64,000 bases of DNA from Rhyacichthys aspro (lineage: Eukaryota > Chordata > Actinopteri > Gobiiformes > Rhyacichthyidae): the NCBI GenBank assembly GCA_036850595.1, contig CM072167.1, positions 564,802 through 628,801 of the forward strand. The letters run 5' to 3'. Positions 22,803 to 33,567 of the stretch are shown piece by piece. Position numbers and translations under genes: made by a program. Positions within the stretch are counted from its first letter, which is position 1, and each line of letters opens with the position of its first letter. The notes under the pieces were generated by a model. It ran no database searches, had not been told where the DNA came from, and saw only the letters and a list, made by a program, of their open reading frames with translations.

Positions 22803-25155
22803 TACAGTGGTCCCTCGCTATAACGCGGTTTCACCTTTCGCGGTCTCGCTGTTTCGTGGACTTTTTTTAGTGCAATTTTGCATTGCTTTTTTTTTTTTTT
22901 TTTACAGCGCATTGTGTTCTGCGTCCTGATTAGCTAAGGGACTGTAGACCATTGTCAATCAGTCTCCTCCGTGCCATGTCTCCTGTACAGTACAGAATGC
23001 ATTCAGCCAAATTTACATAAATGTTCGATGCTAGCAGTGTGACTCTGAAGTTCTGTATGTTTGTGCCACAATGTCGAAACGTTCTGCACCGACAAAGGCA
23101 CCTGCTAACCATCGCACAAAAAGTTGGACTTCTGGACATGCTGAAGGAAGGTAGAAGTTACGCGGCTGTAGGGCGCCATTACGGAATAAATTAATCTTCG
23201 GTTCGTTACATAAAGAAGGAGGAAAATAACATAAGGACGACAGCAGCAATAAGTTTCAACAAGGATGCAAAAAGGGTTGTAACTGTCCCCAACAAAACCA
23301 TCATAAGAATGGAGTCTGCTTTAGCTTTGTGGATCAGTGACTGCAGGAAAAAGAACATTACGCTGGATACCAACATAATTTGCACAAAAGCTAAAAAGCT
23401 TTGCTGAAAGCGATGACATTCATGACAGCGAGGAGCAGGATGATGCGGAGCCCAGGCCATCGATGAGTGCTTTTCACGCAGTACCAAGCCCATTTAATGC
23501 CAGCAAGGGCTGGTTTTACAAATTTCAGGAACGCTTTGGACTTAAAAGTGTTTCTCTGCACAGAGAGGCCACCTCTGCGGATACCGCTGGAGCGGAGGCA
23601 TACGTGAACAACAAATTGAAAGCGATCATCGAGGAAGGGGGATATAAGCCTGAACAAGTTTTTAATATGGATGAGACAGGCTTATTTTGGAAACGAATGC
23701 CCTCTCGCACCTTTATGATGCAGGACGAAGCCAAAGCCCCAGGATTTAAGGCCCAAAAAGATTGTGTGACTCAGGTTATATGTGGATCCGTTTACTGGAT
23801 GCACAACGCAAACGCTTCGATGACAAAAGTGCTCAATCTGGATTGGTTCAAACAGTGTTTGATCCTGGAGGTCAAGCGTTATTTGAGAGGAACAGGACTT
23901 GCCTTTAAAGTGTTTCTGATCGTTGACAACACCAGAGGCCATGCTGATGATTTGTCGAATGATGGTGTGCAAATCGAATTTCTGCCACCAAACACTATGG
24001 ACCATGGACCAAGGCATCATCCATGCTATCAAGGCTCTCTATACGTGCTACACCCTGCAACATCTTGTTGAGGCTATGGACTCGGATCAAGATTTCTCAC
24101 TAAAGGCCTACTGGCGTGAATACACCAGTGCATCATGTCTCAAAAATATTCAGAGGGCCATTCAGGAAATGAAAACTGAAACTTTAAATGCCTGCTAGAA
24201 AAAACTGTGGCCAGAGGCAGTGCACAACCCTACCAGATGCTCTCTTGATGAGATCCATCACTCTGCGGTAGATACAGCTGTGAATCTGGCTAAACAGCTT
24301 GGGGGAGATGGCTTTAATGATATGACTCCTGATGACATAAATGCCCTGATTGATGCCCACTCACAACCGCTAACTGATGAAGACCTGGCAGAGATGACAA
24401 AGCCACCAAGCGAGAATGAGGGAGAAGAGGAAGAAGAGGACACAAATGTTGGTAAAGACGAGGAGGATGGACTAACACTTGATCGCTTGGCAACCATGGT
24501 AAGAATGGCCAATAAACTTCAGCGAGCTGCACAAGAATGGGACCCTTTGATGTTTCGTTCATTACAGTTCTCAAATATAATCGAAGGTGGCATGTCTGTT
24601 TACAAGAATCTTATCGCCACGAAGAAAAAACAGCGCCAACAACTACCCATAACTATGTTCTTCGCTCGGAAAAAGACACCTGCATCAAGGCCTTCAATGG
24701 AAAAAGACGCTACAGCGGAGCGGCGCCAGGACGAAGAGGCACGGTCAGAGGAACTGTGAAATACGCATGAGTCACTATTAATAATTTCTTATGTGTCCAA
24801 CCTCGTAGGTTGATCATTAAAATTAAATTTGTTATTTCTAAAAGGTATCATATTTATTACTAGGAAAACGTTTATATTTTTATTTCTCAAACAAATGTTT
24901 GGGCCTGAAAACAGGTTTTGATCTTTGGTTTCATTCTATAATACTGTACTTATTTTTTTAAATCTACGAAGGTTTGAACTTTGAGAGTGTTTAAACAAGA
25001 GAGAAATGTGAGCAAATGTTAATGCCTGTCTGAGAAAAGTGTATAAAATGTGTGGTGAGGGGTTTTACAGCTTTAAAACATATATAATAATTGTAAAAAA
25101 TTAAGCTGACTACTTAACGTAACGTAACCCCCGCGATAAACGAGGGACCACTGTA
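22803..25155 (+). mobile_element. Tigger/pogo DNA transposon (Tc1/mariner superfamily)
   Basis: The body 22805-25153 has terminal inverted repeats beginning CAGTGGTCCCTCG at both ends and a duplicated TA target on each side. The termini are the well-known Tigger type. It contains one transposase gene on the plus strand, broken by frameshifts and a stop. It has not been invaded by other elements. Confidence 0.95.
23071..24759 (+). pseudogene. Tigger/pogo transposase (CENP-B-like), broken
   Basis: Starts MSKRSAPTKAPANHR at 23071. The first helix-turn-helix (AAVGRHYGIN) is in a shifted frame, and the CENP-B/Tc5-type DNA-binding part (KGWFYKFQERFGLK) lies near 23510. The DDE core shows NMDETGLFWKRMPSRTF (first Asp) and LIVDNTRGHA (second Asp), with the third acidic site around MDQG after another frameshift near 24000. 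An in-frame TAG at 24196-24198 replaces an expected Trp codon. The acidic C-terminal part is open from 24220 to 24759. The enzyme would cut and paste its own element; this copy cannot make it. Confidence 0.9.
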
Positions 25156-25770
25156 TTGTCAATAGACGCAAAGGCACATGGCTCATTTCCACATGTAAAC
25201 ATTGTATGTATCTGCCCATTGCATCACTTTGCTCACCAAACTACGCTGTTTGACTCTGCCACCTCGGGGTGGGAGGGCTAAGGGAGTCAAATGGGACCCA
25301 GCTTAAGTGTACACTAGTACACTGTAGAACTACATTTGAGCAAGCTTTACATCGGGTTAAACAGCACATTTGACAAATGCAGGTTTTAGCACTGAACAGG
25401 TGGGTCTCGTCTCCGTCTCGCACACCGAGACAAGGCAGGTCCCAAGTGGCCACAGCGCTACAAAAACACAGACAACACTTTCAATTGCCCTCAACAGTAG
25501 CTCAACATGTAGGCTATAGCCTATATTTTATATTAAAACGCTGAAACGCCGCGCTTATTTGAGTGTGCCTTATTTTTTACATACGTGAGGGGTTAGCCTC
25601 ACAGGTAAAATCAACATGCTACAGGTCCAACCTTTGACACTACATTCGTCCAACCCCTTGTGAATTTGCTGCAAACGCGAAATATATCGACATTTTGCAC
25701 TAAGCTTCAGTAGAAGAAATACATCCTGGTGCCCTGAGGTTCTAGTTTAAGCATCAATGACTGCATTTAC
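25156..25770. other. Intergenic stretch without recognised gene
   Basis: Unique-looking DNA between the Tigger element and the Gmr1-like retrotransposon; nothing recognised. Confidence 0.4.
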
Positions 25771-25775
25771 ATGGC

Positions 25776-26993
25776 TGTGACGGAGCACGCCGTCAATGAG
25801 TAGTGAGCGCACGCGGTCACAAAGGAACCCACGAACGCGCGCTGGCCACGCACACATACACCACGCAGACCTTTTCATTCACACTCGCTAATTCCCCGTT
25901 TACCCCGCTGGTTCACTAATACCCACCCAACACACAACCAACGCCTTTTTCCTGTCGCTTTTATGCTCCCAAGGGTGCACACTTGAGAGCGTTAGCTTGG
26001 GACATTCATACATGCTAGCACTTACTTACCTGTTTCTCTGTGTTGCCTGATGCTGCGCGTCTCAGCCAAACCGAGCCATAACTTCCTGGTGGTTTAAATG
26101 GGCGCTGTTCGCGTGCTGGTGCTGGTCAGGTGAGGCGCATTAGATAACCTGAACATAAAAACCTATAACCGCCCTTTCAATCATCTTTTGTTAATTATTA
26201 TTTATATATTGTTGTAAAGGGGTGCACGGTAGCGGAGTGGTTAGCGCTCCCGCTTCACAGCAAGAAGGTCGTTGGCCGATTGTAGCCAACCCAAACATCA
26301 TTGGCTAAACTCTGGCTGTGGGGAGTCTGCATGTCCTCCCCGTGTCACCGTGGGTTCTCTCCGGGATCTCCGGCTTCCTCCCACCGTCCAAAGACGTATA
26401 GGTGAATTGGTGACTCTAAAGTGCCCCTAGTGGATGAATGTGAGAGTGAATGGTTGTCTGTCAGTGTACGTCTAAGTGTCAGCCCTGCGACGAACTGGCC
26501 ACTGTCCAGGGTGTACCCCGCCTAAGGCCCAAAGCAGCTGGGATAGGCTCCAGCCACCCGCGACCCCACAAAGTGGGATAAGCGGTAGAAGATGAATGAA
26601 TGAATATTGTTGTATATGGGAACAGCACACATGTTTATGTGTTTATATATAACTGTTTGTTTATTGATTTATATTTTTGTAATACTGAAGCCCAATGGGA
26701 GGGGCAAGACCAGTATTTAGGGGAGCCATTTCAGGCCTGTATTCAGTCTGGTCTTGAGCAGTTACAGTGCAGGTAACGTTGGCTGAGAGCACTCTGAGCT
26801 CTGTGTTTGAGTTACTGACAAAACTCTGACTTTAGACTTTATTGTTTTTGTACATTTGTAAATACATTTTTGATGACATCACTGTATATATTTTTTCACT
26901 TTTTGGCTGTTTTGCACTTTGGACACTGGCACAATAAACATCACTTTAACACGCATTTCTGACTTGCCTGGGTTTGATTAGAGCCCCGCCACA
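25776..26993 (+). repeat. 5' LTR of the Gmr1-like element (with SINE inside)
   Basis: 1218 bases, TGTGACGG...CCCCGCCACA. It equals the 826-base 3' LTR apart from a 387-base SINE with its 11-base target duplication and scattered small differences. A TATA-poor GC-rich 5' half precedes a segment with tatttaggggagcc and a late polyadenylation-type AATAAA (cacaataaacatcact). Confidence 0.93.
26206..26614 (+). repeat. Full-length tRNA-derived SINE with target duplication
   Basis: The body 26217-26603 is bounded by the 11-base duplication atattgttgta (26206-26216, 26604-26614); the uninterrupted 3' LTR shows a single copy. The tRNA-like head (agtggttagcgctc), a long body and a (GAAT)n tail identify a SINE. 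Fragments of the same family lie at 2921, 7147 and 38438. Confidence 0.9.
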
Positions 26994-26995
26994 GT

Positions 26996-27013
26996 TGGTG
27001 TCAGAAGTGGGAT
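26996..27013 (+). promoter_or_regulatory. Primer-binding site, tRNA-Leu (CAA) type
   Basis: tggtgtcagaagtgggat starts two bases after the 5' LTR and is complementary to the 3' end of vertebrate tRNA-Leu(CAA) with CCA. It overlaps the first two bases of the proposed gag ATG (27012). Confidence 0.85.
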
Positions 27014-29133
27014 GGCTAGTCGGAAACAGAGTATTCGCCTTCCAAAGCGCACAGGACTGCGGTCGCAACGCCCTCAGGCACACCTGGAGGTGGCAGCAGC
27101 TGCAGCTGCAGATCCAGCATGGGAGACAGAGGAGGATGAGGAGGCCCAGGAGAAACCAGTGCCATCTTCATCACAGCCTGAAGATGGAATGATGGGTCTG
27201 ATGAGGGAGTTTTTGGCAGATCAGCAACGTAGAGAAGAAGGCTTATTGGCAGAACTCCGGGGACTAAGAGCCTCTCTCCCTGGGACAGGATGGATGGCTC
27301 AGCCTGGATCTCCGCCGCAGCCAGCTCCACACCTGCCTGCTCCACACACACCAGCCTCAACAACGACAGCCAGTAGCCCCAGAATGGGACTGCCCACCCC
27401 TGGAGGCCAGAGGTCGCTCTTCCATGGGAGTCGCATGGAGGTCACCGATGCAGCTGAGCCACCAGAACATGGGAGCAGACCAAGACTGGAGTGGAGACAT
27501 TACAGTGAGCCCAAAATACCACAATATCAAAGTGGTGAGGACATGGAAAACTATCTGCTACGTTTCGAGCGACTTGTACCACTACTGACTGGCAAGGCAT
27601 TGGAGGCCTATTCTGCCATGGATGAGGAAAGAGCCCACTGTTATGGGGACTTGAAGGCAGCCCTGCTGGCCAAGTTTGATATTTCACCTGAGACCTACCG
27701 CCAGCAATTTCGCTCCGCCACGGTGCCACCAGGTGAAAACCCCACCAAGACCTATCACCGCCTCAGAGGTCTCTATCGTCGATGGATACGGCCGGAGGAA
27801 CACAGCAAGGAGGAGATCGGTGAGGCGATCATCATGGAGCAGCTCCTGCGTGTGTTCCCGTTCGAGGTGAGGACCTGGGTGAAGGAACACGGGCCAGCTG
27901 ACGGTCTCACCACCGCCAAGTTGGCTATGCAGTACCTCAATGCTTGCAGGGGTGGACCTACGGCCCGGTCTGCCACCACATCCCAACGAGCACCAGATCA
28001 GCCTCTCCTGCCCAGGCCAGCCAGGCGTGACCCCAGCCAGGACCAGCCAGGTACCACCACCTTTGCCCCAAACCAACGAGGAGCTGGTAAGGATCTTGTT
28101 TGTTTTTACTGCCAGCAGCCAGGTCACAAAGCCGCCGTTTGCCCGATTCGTAAGGCTAAATTTAGTGGGGCGTGCTATCCACCAAGGCTGGAGTCAGGAG
28201 TGGTTTGTGAAGCTCCAGGTATTAGGCAGCGGTTTAAAAATGTCCTGATCAATGGCCAAGAGGTAACTGTTTTACTGGACACTGGTAGCTTTATGTCCCT
28301 AGTCAAGCGTAGCTCAGTGGCAGTAAGCAGCATGGACTATAGTAAGCCCGTGGACATATTATGCGTGCATGGAGATCGTCATCCTTACCCGACTGTGGAT
28401 GTGACTTTAACGATAGCGGACCAGCCCTACCTGGTAACTGTTGGAGTAGTAGAGAACTTACCTGTGGATGCTATACTCGGTTGGGACTTACCTGTCCTCC
28501 TCGACCTGTTGAATGAGAATGAGTCGTTGAGTGAAGCTGACTTTGGGGGGGATGGGGAATGTGAATGTCCTATGACTATGTCCTGCCCTGTCCTTACCCG
28601 AGCTCAGGCAAAAGCTGGTATCCAACCTCTGCCAGACTTTGATAGTAGTCTGTGCGAGGGAGGCACCAAGGGGCCAAGGAAGTCTCGCCGCCAGCGGCGA
28701 TTTGAAAAACAAATGTGGGCTGCTAAACCTGAAACTAACTCTCTTGTGTGTAACATGTGGCAAATGCCTGAAAATATTGTTGTGTTGCAAAGCCAAGATG
28801 AAACCCTAAAGTGTCTGTTTGCCAAGGTGGGGAATGAAACCAAGGGGAATTGTTTTGGTAAAGAAATGTTTGTTCTTGACCAAGGTGTGTTGTATATTGT
28901 TGGGGATGGGTGCAAGCGTCTTGTGGTTCCCCTTAGCTGTAGGCCTCTCGTCATGCACTTAGCTCATACAGTTCCGTGGGCTGGTCACCTTGGGCGCCAT
29001 AAAACTTTCTTACGGGTCAGTTCACGGTTTTATTGGCCCTCAATGTATACTGATATGCAACAATATTGCGCCACATACCCTACATGTCAGAAAACGTGCC
29101 CGGCACGCAAATCTGACCGTGCTTTTTTGCAGC
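27012..29133 (+). CDS. Gmr1-like gag-protease-integrase N-terminal part (interrupted pol)
   Basis: One uninterrupted frame from an ATG that overlaps the primer site. Residues about 175-312 are a SCAN-like capsid domain (YLLRFERLV ... VFPFEVRTWV ... AMQYLNACR). A CCHC knuckle (CFYCQQPGHKAAVCP) is at 364-378, and the protease motif VLLDTGSFMSLV is at about 420-431 with LPVDAILGWDLPVL further on. Near the end the integrase zinc-binding module is visible (HLAHTVPWAGHLGRHKT ... CATYPTCQK). Gag and Pol are thus fused in a single frame. The open frame continues a further 53 bases into the EnSpm-like insert before a stop at 29186; those codons are foreign. SCAN domains of vertebrate zinc-finger proteins are thought to derive from this kind of gag. 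Confidence 0.9.
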
Positions 29134-29345
29134 CCCAGATAGCAAAAGATGTTATTTCAACGTTGATTTATGATCAAATTGGTTAATTTTGGTTGAGGTT
29201 GAAAAATCAACGTTGAGTCAATGTTTAATCACAGTGGAAATTTCAATGGTTGAAAGAAGGATGTTGAATCAACGTTGTATAATGGTTAGTTTTTTGATGG
29301 TTAAAATGCTAACATTAAATCAACGTTGTTTCAATGTATGGTACC
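29134..29345. repeat. Left terminal and subterminal repeats of the EnSpm-like element
   Basis: The terminal CCCAGATAGCAAAA is followed by several copies of atcaacgtt/tcaacgttg in both orientations. A matching array at 38720-38999 ends in the inverted terminus. Such arrays serve as binding sites for accessory transposition proteins in plant CACTA elements; that role here is inferred. Confidence 0.75.
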
Positions 29346-31222
29346 TGATCAAGTGGAAAGAGCGCAAATTAAAGTTGTCTCGAGACGTTGCCGTTAATTC
29401 CAACTGCCCTGAACTGCGGAGACTGCTGTGACGGGGAACCTCAACTGGCGGTGAGTTCCTAAAATGTATTGGTATTATTTATACATTCTATGGTATTACC
29501 TAAGAACTGCGTGTGTTGTATTGAGATATCACATAATTAGTAATTTTACTGGCGTTTAATGTCAACTTACTTGTCAACTTCATCCAAGTAGCTAGCCTGC
29601 TAGCTTAGCATTGATGACTAACGTTAGTTTTTGGTAGTGCGTTGTCGCACTATAAGTGTCGCTGTCTCGAAGTAGACTTGTTCAATCTCTAACTGTGTGT
29701 TCCTCGAACAAAAAAATATATTTTTTTGTATATTGTAGCGGAGCAGAGCGGAGGTATAAACTGTAGGAAACTACATAGACCATCATCCTTTGCGCTAAGT
29801 TCAGTACAACGGGGTTATGCAGGAGTCGCGCTTCGAGTTAATGTGAATTTGCGAGACATTTCGGTTGCTTTCAGTAATAGCCAACAGATGATTTAATAAA
29901 TACATTATTACAGTCAAGCCAAAAGTAAAACTAATAGCTAAAAGTAAAAACAACCTTTGGTGCGGAGTTCGTAGAATCTTCTGTCTCTATGCAACACGTG
30001 AGGGTAGTAATTACAGTACATCTATTCCTATTTTATTTTCGAATTGCCTAAAGCCAGTTCAGATTATGAGCTACCTTACAAACTGATAAGCCTTGTGTAC
30101 TCTTGTTTGTTTGCAATATTTCGATTTTTTAAGATGGTATATCAGTTAAAGAAATTGACAAATATCAGTACACCTTGAAATTTAAAATAAATATTTATTA
30201 TAATAAATTACTGGGTAAAGAGTAGGGATGAGTGATATGGACTTAAAATTATTTCACAATTTATTTTTGGTATTTATCCTGATAACATATAATTATGATA
30301 TAATTTTCTTTTAAATTGTGTTTGGGAAAAGATCTATTCTAATGTCATATTGTAATGTATCTTTAAAATACACTGGGGAAAACATTTTTTGTAAATAAAA
30401 ATATAGACGTATGATATCATATCGTAATTTTAGTGTGCTGCTGGATGTACTATTTGTACCTTTAACATTAAAAGCTGCTGAATGGACAAACACTGCTACA
30501 GCTAGTGTATACACACAATATGAAATAGGCGCAATGCGTCTGTGAATTTCCTGTGCTGCAGCTTGACAATGTAAACTAGCGCTTAAATAATTATTAAGAA
30601 AAATGTCAGTGGAAAACTTTCCACTGTGGTTTTTAAAGTTTAGTGCAGGATGGCTCGCATTGTAATTTATCTGCTGTGAGTGAGATTTAGACAACTTTAG
30701 GATAAAATACTCAGAAACTACTCATCTGACAGGGAAATGTACCAGTGAATATGTGTGGGCAATATGGTAAAAAAAAATAAAAATCAATAATATCACAATT
30801 TTATCAATGATTTTGATTTTATCACAATTTTGGTTGACTTAGTTACTTTTGTTTACATAGAAGAATACTGCTATCACTGTCTTCATAAACCCTTTTTAAC
30901 TACAAATCAGTGTAGGCTACATGCGAGCCAGTGTTCATCATCATACAAAATACTATTCATTTTCCTTTTTTTTATTAGTATAAACACTAGTATTACTTGA
31001 TGGTGAAGAGCAGAACATAAATAATGAAAAACACTTACATTGCAAACAATAATATATTTTCCGTTCCTAGTGTGTGTCTTGAGTACACTCCATGCACATT
31101 ACTAATTTATCTTTTGCTTTTGTTTTAGGTTGTGCTACAACAGGAGTGAAGGGAATTTACCACAAGAAACAAGGCTTAAGTAATAATGCCCTAATCAACA
31201 CCACCTCATTTTCACATTTATT
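29346..31222. other. EnSpm-like element, 5' non-coding part
   Basis: Between the left subterminal array and the transposase start. I see no exon with support. A phrase at about 29470 (attatttatacattctatgg) is shared with repeat A, and 30224-30300 resembles one end of a hAT-type miniature element without a partner. Confidence 0.4.
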
Positions 31223-33288
31223 ATGTCTTCCTATTGGACTAAAAGGCGTAGGGTCAGGAGACTTGTTAGGGACACATATAAAGATATCCTTAAGGAATAT
31301 GAAGAGACACTTCAGAATCAAACTGGAAATATACAGACTTGTGTGAATGTCAAACCACTGCTCACAAGCTCTGCTGTGTCCCCCACAGATACACCACAAA
31401 CGTCTGACATAGAACTGGAAAGTAATTATATAGATAACACTTTAGGTAAGAAAGATGAAATTGGCACAGAATGTGGACAAAGAGAAATTGATTATACTGA
31501 GACTAGTGCTGACAATGATATTGGTTTGCATTTTTCTTCTGACTCTGGCAGTGATGATGGTAGTGATGATGAGCATGTGCATAGTCAGGATCTGCTTATA
31601 AGGAGTCAATCAGTTTAGTTGCGTTGTCTGCTTTGCTGTCCATCTTGAGGGTGTTTCATCCTAGACTCCCTAAAGACGGACGAACTCTCCTTGGAACCCA
31701 GTCTCATGTTGAAACCAGTAAAATGCAGGGTGGGGAGTACTATCATTTTGGGTTGGAGCAAGGTATACTTTCAAGATTGAAGCGTTTGTGTTTGCCTGGG
31801 AACCTTACAAGTCTTACTTTACAGTTCAACATAGATGGCCTTCCACTCTTTAAAAGTTCAAGACTTCAGTTTTGGCCTATACTTGCACTCATTAAATGTG
31901 ATTACACACGTTCGCCATTTATTGTTGGTATATTTTGTGGTTTAAGTAAGCCAAAGTGTGTGTTTGAGTATCTTCAACAGTTTGTTAGTGATCTTAAAAA
32001 TGTGCTTACCAATGGAATTGATTATAATAGAAGTAGATTACATGTACTTGTTTCTTCATTCATCTGTGACGCTCCAGCCAGAGCCTACATAAAAAACATA
32101 AAGTCGCATAATGGCTATTCAGGTTGTGATAAGTGTGAACAGGAGGGTGTGTGGAAGAGAAAAATGACCTATCCTGAAACAAATGTAAGGCTCAGGACAG
32201 ACTCAAGTTTCAGTGATATGACTGATGAGGAACATCATTTGAGACAGAAGCTCAGCCCTTTAACAGGTATTGTGAAGATGGTGTCTATGTTCCCAATTGA
32301 TTACATGCACCTCTGTTGTCTTGGAGTAATGCGAAAACTGTTGAATATGTGGCTGAAGGGAAATCTAAACACCAGGCTTTCCTCAGAGACTGTTAATAAA
32401 ATATCACACAAACTGCTTGAGATGAAGCCCCATACTCCTTCTGAATTAAATCGAAAGCCAAGGGGGTTGATGGAGTTGGATCGTTGGAAAGCTACTGAGC
32501 TCCGGTCCTTCATGTTATACTGGGGTCCAATAGTTCTAAAGGATTGTCTCCCAAGTGAGTTGTATGACAACTTTATGATGTTTTCAGTTGGCATGTTTCT
32601 GTTTTTGTCTCCTGATATTTCTGGACAGATGGTTGACTTTGCACATAAATTAATGGTTTCCTTTGTGAAACACTTTGGGCAGTTGTATGGCAGGGATGAG
32701 ATTGTGTTCAGTGTACACCAACTTATTCATTTGGCTGATGAATACAGAAGGTTTGGCCCTTTAGATAATGTGTCAGGCTTCCCATTTGAAAATTATCTTG
32801 GCCAAATTAAGCATCTTTTACGCAAACCACACCAGCCTCTACAACAAATAGTCAAAAGGTTGTCTGAAACGCAACATGTTGAGGTGCAGTTTCCGAAAGA
32901 AAAAAATGTCTTGAAGCACATTCATACTGATGGGCCTCTTCCTCAACATTTCAGTGGTGGCATACAATACAGAAAGGTCTCCAGCAGTCGTTTTACCTTG
33001 TCATCTGAGAAAGGGGATAATTGTATTGTTGTAGGAAATGCAATTGCTTTAGTGCAAAATATAGTTCAGGTCAAAGAAGAGGTATATGTGATATACTCAT
33101 TTTTCAGACACAAAAAATCATACTACACGTATCCCTGTGAATCCTCATACTTGAATACTTACAAAGTTAGTCAGTTGAGCAATGATATTCAGATTGATAA
33201 TCTCCGTTGTATCAAACAAAAATGTGTTCTGTATCCACAGTCCGACCAAAACTGCCTCATAGCTATTCCTCTAGTTCATATGCAGTAG
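31223..33288 (+). pseudogene. EnSpm/CACTA-like transposase, one apparent frameshift
   Basis: The N-terminal frame 31223-31618 starts MSSYWTKRRRVRRL and is followed by an acidic linker (SSDSGSDDGSDDEH). The main body lies in another frame from about 31590 to 33288 (some 560 codons). It shows LPKDGRTLLGT, the hallmark FNIDGLPLFKSS...FWPI, IKSHNGYSGCDKCEQEG (Cys-rich) and FPIDYMHLCCLGVMRKLL, then VHQLIHLADEYRRFGPL and FPFENYLGQIK. These are features of fish EnSpm (Tnp2/Transposase_21-related) proteins. The enzyme would excise and reinsert the element. The frames meet without a plausible intron near 31585, so a single-base indel or assembly error is likely. The rest is open, and the ORF's listed first codon near 31624 is TTG, not a true start. 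Confidence 0.8.
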
Positions 33289-33567
33289 TTCATATTGTTT
33301 CAAATGCTGTTGAGCTTTTAGGAAAGTAGGAAAGGTTTCTGCATGTTTTCGCAATAGATGTGCAATCCCGCAAGGGATAAATGGGATGAATGTTTTTTTA
33401 TAATATTGTGCAGCCATACTATGTACATGTTTTTCTCAAATTGCAATATTGCTTTAAAAATCGCTTTGATTTTCTTTTCTTAGATTTCAGCTCAATTGCA
33501 TGTTTTTTTTTTAAATCAATATCGTATTTTATTTAATTTAGGTTTTATTATATTCATTGTACACAGG
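33289..33567. other. Spacer between the two EnSpm-like genes
   Basis: Non-coding, AT-rich. It ends in a consensus acceptor (ttgtacacag) just before the second gene's ATG, so the second gene may have an upstream non-coding exon. Confidence 0.4.

Noticed and set aside
30224..30310. hAT-like terminus (tagggatgagtgatatgg)
   Set aside because: Only one end visible and no 8-bp duplication; too little to call an element.
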